64,000 bases of DNA from Nymphaea colorata (taxonomy: Eukaryota; Streptophyta; Magnoliopsida; Nymphaeales; Nymphaeaceae): NCBI RefSeq assembly GCF_008831285.2, contig NC_045140.1:9732505-9796504 (forward strand), in the 5' to 3' direction. Under the pieces are notes generated by a model. That model was not told the DNA's origin and made no database searches. It saw only the letters and a program-made list of their open reading frames with translations. Made by a program: the position numbers and the translations under genes. Shown piece by piece: positions 13,701 to 25,346 of the stretch (position 1 is the first letter of the stretch; every line of letters begins with the position of its first letter).

Positions 13701-16700
13701 GTGTGGCTAGCTGACACAGCATGGCTTAGTAAACTGGAGTCCATATTTGAATCCATTTGGGATCTGAGGCTAGGCTTTATTTAATATTATTATGGTGTTA
13801 CTAATTCCTTTGGGTTAGGACGTTGTTTTGGGGACCCGAGATCCAATTCGGATCTAGGATTTGGATCCGTTGAAAGGGGTTCTTATCTTTTGTTTTAGAA
13901 TAATTGGAGGTAAAGACTTAACGAAAACTCTACTTTCATATTGCAGTTGAATTCCTTTGATTTTCGTGCACCTTCTTTCACTTTTGTTCTTCTTTGGTGC
14001 CTTTTCCATGGGGATTATGGTGTCATTGTTTAATTTCTAAGGAGTTTGTTTTATACACATATCGCAAAGCATTAAAATTTTTAAGTAGTCAAAAGAAGTT
14101 TGGTAGCCGATGTCACACCCCGACCTTTTTGACCCTCAAACTATTTTTTTTTCTAAACATAAAGCATCGAGGTGTGACTGCCCAACAATTCAAAAAGACG
14201 ATGAGCCAAGCAATTCAAAACAATGGGGCAAGCTTTCCATTATATAGCATTTCAATTCAATTGTACATTTGACAAAAATGCCCCAAAATCACAACATCGA
14301 TGCCTCATCAAAACAAGGCATCAGTAAAACCAAAAACCCGACGCGCCGGCACTACAAGAACAAAACAAAACCCAAAACCTCCCCAGTAGGACGTGAGTGT
14401 AGCCATCTGCTCAGCCTGCTGCCCCGGGTACACCAAAACCTGAAAAAAGGAAACAACTGAAGGCTTAGCCTTCGCAGTATGGCAACAAGCCAGGAAAAGT
14501 CCAAGCCCTCTTAGGTCGGGCTCAGTACACAAACAAACATCAGAACAATCTATCATTATGTCGTGTCAAGACACGACATGCAGACGCCACTCAATGGCTA
14601 CAATAACATAATTTCAATCACATGCAAGGCATCATCAACATGTCACTTGCATTCATAAGCACAACAGTCACATGCACAACAATCCTATATATTTCAATCA
14701 CATACATTGCAGTTTCATTACTATCAGTGAATTTACAGTTCCTGTGGGTGCAAACACAGGCACGTGCACACCGCGGGCGGCCCACAGCCGAGAGACAACC
14801 CCCGTGGTGGCCCAGAACAGTATGGATCCATCTATCCGCTGCAGCGGTAGAGCACTCATCCATGGATGTGTGAATTCCAAGGAGAGATACTCAGCCTTCC
14901 CTAGGACACCCAGGTTGGGAAGGCGGGAGCCTACGCTCCAAGCACATCACACAACAGTACCCTGGGGCCTTGCACCGCCTGCGCTCCGAACAGGCGAGAC
15001 CAGTGGCGAAAGTGGGACAACTCCCATATACATAGTCACATCCCACTGGCCTCTCATCTCTTATTCTTTCATTCTTATACTTATACTTGCACAAACACAT
15101 TTAACTGGCTAGCTCCTGAGGTTGGTTCACTTCACGAGTGAACCCACACCTCCAATTGCCTCCACACGAGGGTTACACATAACCACAACAGTTTTGGCTA
15201 GCCGTCATAACAATATGGGTACAACTACCCACTGTGCAAACATTTGCATCATTGCCCGCGGCAATGAGTATTCAATAAACATAACATTCACATTCATCAT
15301 CATAACAATCATATCTTTGAAAACTTAGCCAAACCACAGAGAGTAGTCTCAATCTGTGGTGGGCTCGTAGCTGTCCTATGCAGTTATCAATTCTAGCATG
15401 CACATACAATGCGTAACATTATCAAAACAATTACTATAAGCCTTTCAAAACAATTCATATCATATACCAATTTATGTACATGTATACACATATTCATTCA
15501 CGGAACACTCAATCAATTCATATCACAAATCCTAGGATCCCATGATCTTAGGAACACACATTCATTCACTTGCCCAGGCAGGGATTTGCCTGGAATGTCG
15601 CCATACCTGTGGCGCGTTCACAAGAATCTTCAAAATGCCTCGAGCTTCGAATCCGGTAACTCAAGGTCGACGGGACGTACCCGGTGAACCTGCAGACACA
15701 AACACAAGATAAGATTCCTACTACAAACCTCAACAATTCAAACAAAAACAAAACAAGGTCATTGAGGCACGCGTCATCGCCTCAAGAGGGTGTCGACGGG
15801 TAGTGTCGACCCACAAGTTCTCCAATAGGGTCACTTCCCACTCCTAGCCGTGCCAATAGATGCCAAAACTCAAAGCCATCAATCCGTCTATCACTAACGC
15901 CTTTCTCAAAATTCCTTTTTTCTTAAATCAAGGCGTCTACCCCAAAGATACTTCCAACTTATGTACGTTATCCCTATTTAACTCCAAGATGCACCCGTTC
16001 ACAAAAACGCGTGCTACAGGCTCACTAAAACGGTCCTAAATCTTCCCCACAACCTCACAAACTCTACCATGTCTCCCCTAATGCTTCGAAAATTAATCTA
16101 TCATGCTTAAATAATCATCCAAAATATGAATCTTCGCTTCCCAACATAATCGCAAGCTTTTCCCCAAAAACGAAATCACTAACATGTGTTCCAAATAATC
16201 AATTCAAAGCTCTAGCATGCTCAACCAATAATTATGAGCGTTCCAAAGAGAAATATATCATAAAATAGGTTCAATTTCGCCTTGCTCACCCCGATTGAAG
16301 GTCTAAACTGTTGTAATCCTCCCGGCAGCCACCTCACGCGTCCAAGTGGTCCCCAAACGGCTAAAATCCTCCAATGCCGCCACTACCAAGGCCTTCTCTA
16401 ATTGCTGTTACGAGGGGGAAGACAAATCCCCAAGCTGAAAACGGATCCAACAGTGATAGCACAGTGAAAATCAGTGAGAGAAAGTACTTGATTGGAGAAA
16501 AATAGAAAACGAGCAGAAAATGGGGAGAGGGTTCGGTCAAAAGGGGAAAAGAAGGCAGTGAGGGGAGAGGACGGGAGAGAAGAGAGAGAGACGGTGGAGA
16601 GTGAGACGAGTGACAGTGGGAGAGGGAGAGTCGTTCGGTGGAGAGGGGAGACGAGAGACAGTGGGAGAGGGAGGGTCGTTCGGTGGAGAGGGGAGACGAG

Positions 16701-16796
16701 AGACGGTGGGAGAGGGAGAAGGGAAAGAAAACGGGAAGGAGAAGAAAAGAGAAGAGAGGAAGAGGCAGGGGACGACAGGGTTCACCTCAACGCCGC

Positions 16797-16849
<53 letters not shown>

Positions 16850-19800
16850 AAGCCGCCGCCGCCGCCGCCGTCGCCTTCTTCCCTGAGCTCCGGTCGTGGG
16901 TAAGGAAGAGACGGTAAGAGGAAAGCGAAGGAGAAGAGAATGCGAGGGAGGAGGGACAGCGTCGGGCTCCTCTCGCGTGGGGCTAGGGTCCGGGTCTGGA
17001 CCCTGACCCGACCCGCTCCGCCCAAACGCCGCGCGTTACATTCTACCCTCCTAACAAAAAAATTTCGTCCTCGAAATTAGATCATACCTCAATGCAAAAA
17101 CAAGTGCGGATATCTCTTCCGCACGTCCTCCTCAGGTTCCCATGTGCTCTCCTTCAATCCATGGTACTGCCATTCCACCTTCACTAAAGGGATTCTCTTT
17201 GTGCGAAGCACTTGCTCTCTTCGATCCACAATTCTAATAGGTTTTTCTTCCATTGTCAGATCATCTTGCACCTGAATACCTTGAAAATCAATCACATGTG
17301 TCGGATCTGGTACGTACTTTCGAAGCATGGAAACATGAAAAACGTCATGAACATGACTCCAGTCTGGTGGTAGTGCCAATCTATAGGCCACCTCACCAAT
17401 CTTCTCTAATATCTCAAAAGGTCCTACGAACCTCGGGCTCAACTTTCCCTTCACACCAAAACGAAAAACACCTCTAGTAGGGGAAATCTTCAAAAACACA
17501 TGATCACCCACCTCAAAAGTCAATTCTCTACGACGAATGTCGGCATAGCTTTTCTGTCTACTCTGAGCAGTCAACAACTTTTTCCTTATCAATTGCACTT
17601 GGTCGGTGTAGTGTTGCAAAACTAAAGGGTTTTCGATTTTTCCATCACCCAATTCGGTCCAACAAGCTGGCGATCTGCACGGCCTTCCATACAAAGCCTC
17701 AAAAGGTGCCATCCCAATACTAGAGTGGTAACTGTTATTATATGCAAATTCTGCCAGTTTCACATGTTTGTCCTATTCTCCTTTCCACTCTAAGACACAA
17801 GCACGCAACATGTCCTCTAAGGTCTGAATGGTCCTCTCCGATTGCCCATCAGTTTGGGGGTGGAACGCTGTGCTTAGCTTAAGCTTGGTACCCAAAGCCT
17901 TCTGCAAATGCCCCCAAAATCTAGAGGTAAAACGTGGATCTCGATCCGAAATGATAGACCTTGGCACACCATGCAATCTCACTATCTCGCCAATATATAA
18001 CTCTGCGAGACTTTCCAAAGACTGATTAATTCTAATAGACAGAAAATGAGCGGACTTCGTCAGTCGATCAACAATCACCCATATGGCATCATGCTGTCTT
18101 CGGGTGTGAGGCAATCCAACTACAAAATCCATTGTAATGTCTTCCCATTTCCACACCGGGATATCGATTCTCTGCAACAAGCCTCCGGGCCGTTGATGCT
18201 CTGCTTTTACTTGTTGGCAAACCAAACACTTTGCCACATATTCTGCAATTTCACGCTTCATTCCAGGCCACCAAAAATTTCTCTTCATATCCTGAAACAT
18301 CTTTGTACTGCCAGGGTGTATAGAAAACTTAGATTTATGAGCTTCATCAAGCAACCGTCGCTTCACCCCTTCATCTCTAGGGACCCACAATCTATGTCGA
18401 AACCACAATGAACCCTCTTCATCTTGATGCCAGAAAGCATCTACCTTCTTACACTCTTCCACGTTCTTAGCAAAATCAGGATCTTCCTTTTGCTTCAATA
18501 CAAGCTCTTCCATCAAAGGGTGTTGTATCACGGCACTCATCGTTGCTTTGTTCTCGCCACAAAGGTAAGGTTGCCATGCTATCACATCTTGTAACAAATT
18601 CCAAGAACATGCTAACATACTATACATCGTTGCCTTAGCTTGCCTGCTCAAAGCATCAGCCACCACATTCGCCTTACCTGGATGATATGATATCGTGAAA
18701 TCATAATCTTTTAGGTATTCAATCCATCTTCTTTGCCTCAAATTAAGATCACTTTGGGAGAATATATATTTCAAAGACTTGTGATCTGTAAACACTTCAA
18801 ATGTTGCCCCATAGAGATAATGCCTCCAAATCTTTAGTGCAAACACAACTGCTCCCAACTCCAAATCGTGAGTGGGATAGTGTTGTTCGTGTGTCTTCAA
18901 CTGCCTTGATGCATAAGCCACCACACGGCCATTTTGCATTAGCACACAACCATAACCGATTCCTGATGCATCTGTGTACAGTACAAAACCCGAATGACCT
19001 GATGGAAGTGTCAGAATAGGAGCAGCAGTAAGCTTGTCCTTCAGAGTTTGAAAACTCCTCTCACACTCTTCATTCCAAATAAACTTCACTCCTTTTCTCA
19101 ATAGCTTAGTCATTGGTGTAGCTATTTTCGAAAAGTCTTGTATGAACCTGCGATAATATCCTGCCAATCCCAAAAAGCTTCTAACCTCGGTTACACTGCA
19201 TGGCGTCCTCCAGTCCTGCACAGCTGACACCTTAGCCGGATCGACGGATACTCCATCCTTAGAGATTACATGACCCAGAAAGTTTACCTTCTCTAGCCAA
19301 AATTCACATTTTGAATACTTGGCATACAACTTATGCTTGCGCAAAAGACCCAATACACTTCTCAAGTGATCTCTATGCTCCGTCACACTCTCTGAGTACA
19401 CCAAAATATCATCCACAAAAACAATAACAAATCGGTCCAAGAACTCTTGGAAAACCCGATTCATGAGGTCCAAGAACGCTGCGGGAGCATTGGTCAACCC
19501 AAAAGGCATGACCCTGAATTCATAGTGCCCATATCTGGTTCGAAATGCAGTCTTAGCAACATCTTCCTCCCGTATCAAGAGTTGATGATAACCTGTCCTC
19601 AGATCGATCTTGGAGAAAACCTTTGCATCCTTAAGCTGATCAAACAAGTCTTCAATTCTAGGAAGCGGATACTTATTCTTGATGGTGATTTGATTCAACA
19701 TGCGGTAGTCGATACACAAACGCATTGTCCCATCTTTCTTCTTCACAAACAACACTGGTGCTCCCCATGGTGACACACTAGGTCGGATGAAGCCCTTGTC

Positions 19801-22800
19801 TAAGAGCTCCTGCAATTGCTTCTTCAATTCTTCTAACTCTGCTGGTGCCATACGATAGGGTGCCTTAGAAATAGGAGCTGTCCCTGGTGACAACTCTATC
19901 TTGAACTCCACTTCTCGTGTTGGAGGCAAACTTGACAGTTCCTCCGGAAACACATCAGGGTACTCACTCACAATTGCCACATCCGGTAACCTCACCGGTT
20001 CCGGCTCATTGGTCAACACATTGACCAAGAAGGCAACACTTCCATATTCTATCAATCGTTTAGCTTTCAATGCAGACACCATTATCTTATCAGTTCGACT
20101 GGCCTTACGAGCATGGAACTCCACAGGTTGCATTTCATCAGTCAACAACTGTATCTGCTTCTTCCTGCAATCTATATTAGCATAATGTGCATATAACCAA
20201 TCCATGCCCAAAATCACATCAAATTCGTTAAAACTCATGATCACCAACTGTGCATGTAAGTGATGTTGATGGATCTCCACGTCCACATCAGATAGATACT
20301 CACTACACGACTCTTGAGCATGCATAGGGCTAACAACTTTCAGAACATACGGCATCTTCCTAGCAGGCACTTCTAGTGAAGTAGCAAATCGACTAGATAT
20401 AAATGAATGGGTCGCCCCAGCATCAAACAACACTCTAGCAATATGAGAACCAACAAGTAAAGTACCTTCAACAAGGTCGTGTGCCTGAAGCTCCTCCACG
20501 GTAGTAGCATAGACACGTCCAGTCGTCTGTCGTGCGCTAGAAGGACCGGCCTCTGGCTTCTTCAACTCTCTTTCTTTCCTTAAGGGACAATCCTTGATAA
20601 AGTGCCCCATCCTTTCACAGTGTAAGCAAGCTCCGATCTCTCGATAGCACGGCTTTCCAGGGTGCACACGCGAACAAGTAGGGCACCTCTGAGAAGTCGG
20701 AGTAGCCACTGACCCCTGGGTGGCCTCACTACGGGTTGGCTGGTTCCGTCTGAAAGTTCGATCATCCCGCCTCTCATAAGGCCTTGTCCTGCCTGCAAAG
20801 TGGTGGCGCTTCACCTGGGTTCGTCCACCTTGTGAATGCTGGCTTGCTTTCTTCTGGTGATCCTTCTGTGTCCTCGCCCAGTCTTCTTCTATACATCTTG
20901 CCATAGTGACCGCCTCGTCCAAGTCACGAGGTCTGCTCGTCAAAACTTTGGTTCGCAGTCCCTCCCGCAGACCACGCACAAACTTGCCTGCCCTGGCTCC
21001 GTCTGTAGTGTAGAAGTGTGGGCAATATGCCTCCAAGTGTCGATATCTTGTAATATATTCCTCCAAGCTCATTTGATTTTGCTGTAGATCAAGAAACTCT
21101 TGCATGTTCTTGTCTCTAGCATGCACTGGGTAGTAGGTGTTGAGGAAGGAATCTCTAAACTGCTTCCAAGAAATTGACGGTTGGCCTGCATACCGGATCT
21201 CAAGAGTTGATCTCCACCAATCCATGGCATCACCTTTCAGCAGGTAAGTGCCATAGTTCACTTTGTCTTCCTCAGGCATCTTCAGAAGCACAAAGATGCG
21301 TTCAACTTCCTCAATCCACTGTTTTGCCTTATCGTGACTGCACCCTCCTGAAAAGATAGGCGGCTGCATCGCCATGAACTGTTGAAACGACACCGCTGAT
21401 GCCTTCTCCTTAAGTGGCGCAGTGGTGTCTCTGGAAGGAGATGCATTACTCCTCTGGTTACTGACCATGGACTGCACAAGGGAGGTCAGTGTTTGCAACG
21501 TGGTCAGCAAAATAGACTGTTGATCCACAGGTGGAGTCTGCCTCAGTGGGGTTTGAGCACCCCCACCCAATTGGGCATACTGGTGCCCTGACGTACTGTC
21601 GTCGCGTGGGGTATGCGCATCAGAATGGGCCGGACTAGGCTCTCTCTGTGCCTCTGTGGACGGCCCAGCTCGCTTCTTACCCTTACGATGATATTCCATC
21701 TGTACAAACAAGAACCTTAATCTCAAATCCAGTCTATGACTAATCTCACAAATCAAATCACAACGTAGCACGAAGTTCAAAACATAGATCACATTACGTA
21801 CTTATACGTGAAAAAGCATAACCACAATAACAATCTAATCAAATGAATGCGTACCTGGGCAACACGGCTTCACAAATAGGCTTTAACTCACATCCATAGT
21901 GGGGTTTGCCATGGCTCTGATACCAAAACTGTCACACCCCGACCTTTTTGACACTCAAACATTTTTTTTTTCTAACATCCAACATCGAGGTGTGACTACA
22001 CAATAGTTCAAAAAGGAATGAGCCATACAATTCAAAACAATGGGGCAAGCTTTCCATTATATAGCATTTCAATTCAATTGTACATTTGACAAAAATGCCC
22101 CAAAATCACAACATCGATGCCTCATCAAAACAAGGCATCAGTAAAACCAAAAACCCGACGCGCCGGCACTACAAGAACAAAACAAAACCCAAAACCTCCC
22201 CAGTAGGACGTGAGTGTAGCCATCTGCTCAGCCTGCTGCCCCGGGTACACCAAAACCTGAAAAAAGGAAACAACTGAAGGCTTAGCCTTCGCAGTATGGC
22301 AACAAGCCAGGAAAAGTCCAAGCCCTCTTAGGTCGGGCTCAGTACACAAACAAACATCAGAACAATCTATCATTATGTCGTGTCAAGACACGACATGCAG
22401 ACGCCACTCAATGGCTACAATAACATAATTTCAATCACATGCAAGGCATCATCAACATGTCACTTGCATTCATAAGCACAACAGTCACATGCACAACAAT
22501 CCTATATATTTCAATCACATACATTGCAGTTTCATTACTATCAGTGAATTTACAGTTCCTGTGGGTGCAAACACAGGCACGTGCACACCGCGGGCGGCCC
22601 ACAGCCGAGAGACAACCCCCGTGGTGGCCCAGAACAGTATGGATCCATCTATCCGCTGCAGCGGTAGAGCACTCATCCATGGATGTGTGAATTCCAAGGA
22701 GAGATACTCAGCCTTCCCTAGGACACCCAGGTTGGGAAGGCGGGAGCCTACGCTCCAAGCACATCACACAACAGTACCCTGGGGCCTTGCACCGCCTGCG

Positions 22801-24613
22801 CTCCGAACAGGCGAGACCAGTGGCGAAAGTGGGACAACTCCCATATACATAGTCACATCCCACTGGCCTCTCATCTCTTATTCTTTCATTCTTATACTTA
22901 TACTTGCACAAACACATTTAACTGGCTAGCTCCTGAGGTTGGTTCACTTCACGAGTGAACCCACACCTCCAATTGCCTCCACACGAGGGTTACACATAAC
23001 CACAACAGTTTTGGCTAGCCGTCATAACAATATGGGTACAACTACCCACTGTGCAAACATTTGCATCATTGCCCGCGGCAATGAGTATTCAATAAACATA
23101 ACATTCACATTCATCATCATAACAATCATATCTTTGAAAACTTAGCCAAACCACAGAGAGTAGTCTCAATCTGTGGTGGGCTCGTAGCTGTCCTATGCAG
23201 TTATCAATTCTAGCATGCACATACAATGCGTAACATTATCAAAACAATTACTATAAGCCTTTCAAAACAATTCATATCATATACCAATTTATGTACATGT
23301 ATACACATATTCATTCACGGAACACTCAATCAATTCATATCACAAATCCTAGGATCCCATGATCTTAGGAACACACATTCATTCACTTGCCCAGGCAGGG
23401 ATTTGCCTGGAATGTCGCCATACCTGTGGCGCGTTCACAAGAATCTTCAAAATGCCTCGAGCTTCGAATCCGGTAACTCAAGGTCGACGGGACGTACCCG
23501 GTGAACCTGCAGACACAAACACAAGATAAGATTCCTACTACAAACCTCAACAATTCAAACAAAAACAAAACAAGGTCATTGAGGCACGCGTCATCGCCTC
23601 AAGAGGGTGTCGACGGGTAGTGTCGACCCACAAGTTCTCCAATAGGGTCACTTCCCACTCCTAGCCGTGCCAATAGATGCCAAAACTCAAAGCCATCAAT
23701 CCGTCTATCACTAACGCCTTTCTCAAAATTCCTTTTTTCTTAAATCAAGGCGTCTACCCCAAAGATACTTCCAACTTATGTACGTTATCCCTATTTAACT
23801 CCAAGATGCACCCGTTCACAAAAACGCGTGCTACAGGCTCACTAAAACGGTCCTAAATCTTCCCCACAACCTCACAAACTCTACCATGTCTCCCCTAATG
23901 CTTCGAAAATTAATCTATCATGCTTAAATGATCATCCAAAATATGAATCTTCGCTTCCCAACATAATCGCAAGCTTTTCCCCAAAAACGAAATCACTAAC
24001 ATGTGTTCCAAATAATCAATTCAAAGCTCTAGCATGCTCAACCAATAATTATGAGCGTTCCAAAGAGAAATATATCATAAAATAGGTTCAATTTCGCCTT
24101 GCTCACCCCGATTGAAGGTCTAAACTGTTGTAATCCTCCCGGCAGCCACCTCACGCGTCCAAGTGGTCCCCAAACGGCTAAAATCCTCCAATGCCGCCAC
24201 TACCAAGGCCTTCTCTAATTGCTGTTACGAGGGGGAAGACAAATCCCCAAGCTGAAAACGGATCCAACAGTGATAGCACAGTGAAAATCAGTGAGAGAAA
24301 GTACTTGATTGGAGAAAAATAGAAAACGAGCAGAAAATGGGGAGAGGGTTCGGTCAAAAGGGGAAAAGAAGGCAGTGAGGGGAGAGGACGGGAGAGAAGA
24401 GAGAGAGACGGTGGAGAGTGAGACGAGTGACAGTGGGAGAGGGAGAGTCGTTCGGTGGAGAGGGGAGACGAGAGACAGTGGGAGAGGGAGGGTCGTTCGG
24501 TGGAGAGGGGAGACGAGAGACGGTGGGAGAGGGAGAAGGGAAAGAAAACGGGAAGGAGAAGAAAAGAGAAGAGAGGAAGAGGCAGGGGACGACAGGGTTC
24601 ACCTCAACGCCGC

Positions 24614-24661
<48 letters not shown>

Positions 24662-25286
24662 CGCCGTCGCCTTCTTCCCTGAGCTCCGGTCGTGGGTAAG
24701 GAAGAGACGGTAAGAGGAAAGCGAAGGAGAAGAGAATGCGAGGGAGGAGGGACAGCGTCGGGCTCCTCTCGCGTGGGGCTAGGGTCCGGGTCTGGACCCT
24801 GACCCGACCCGCTCCGCCCAAACGCCGCGCGTTACAGCCGACATGCTAAATGGGTCAGTTTCCTGCAAAAGTATACTTTCTCTATTAATCATCAATTAGG
24901 AACTCTTAACAAAATTGTCGATGCTCTTAGCAGAAAAAATAACCTCCTTATGACCATGTCAATCAACGTTATTAAATTTGAAGGTTGTAACAAGCTATAT
25001 GTGAATGACCCTGACTTTCAAAACCCTTGGGAGGAGTGTATTGTCAACTAGACCTGGGCATCGGCCCGGCCAGACACCTGAAACTCGAGCCCAGGGTCGG
25101 CCTCGATAAAATTAAAAAAAAATTAATATAAAATATATTTTTAACAATAAAATTTATATCGGGCCCTGTCTGGCCGACCCATGCTGGTTTTTTCGGGCCG
25201 GGTACCCGGCTCAATGCTCAGCCCTATTGTCAGCCCAAACACTTGAAACACTTTTTTCTCCATTCATAATGATTTTCTTTTTTAGG

Positions 25287-25346
<60 letters not shown>

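Larger units (their letters stand above)
14111..24836 (-). mobile_element. Young Ty3/gypsy chromovirus-type element B
   Basis: Complete 10.7-kb element on the minus strand: 5' LTR 21930-24836, PBS 21914-21925, gag-pol 21699 down to 17089, polypurine tract 17041-17052, 3' LTR 14111-17040. TSD GCCGA is exact (14106-14110, 24837-24841). The protease-RT-RNase H-integrase order and a C-terminal chromodomain-like tail indicate a chromovirus, probably Tekay/Del type. The LTRs are almost identical over about 2.8 kb, so insertion was recent. Coding is intact except for one nonsense codon. Confidence 0.93.

Noticed and set aside
14269-15687. Pairs of identical short ORFs at 14.3-15.7 kb and 22.1-23.5 kb
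   Set aside because: They are identical because they are the two LTRs of one element, not duplicated genes.
16492-17025. Poly-Ala, poly-Pro, poly-Gly and poly-Arg frames (also at 24309-24821)
   Set aside because: Frames of a GCC microsatellite in the B LTRs, present in every phase; not proteins.
18801-20185. Plus-strand ORFs opposite the gypsy B polyprotein
   Set aside because: Shadows of the minus-strand coding frame without domains.
21914-21925. tRNA gene at primer-binding sites (also 33625, 37996, 38934, 51236)
   Set aside because: Only the 12-17 bases complementary to a tRNA 3' end; no tRNA body or anticodon arm.
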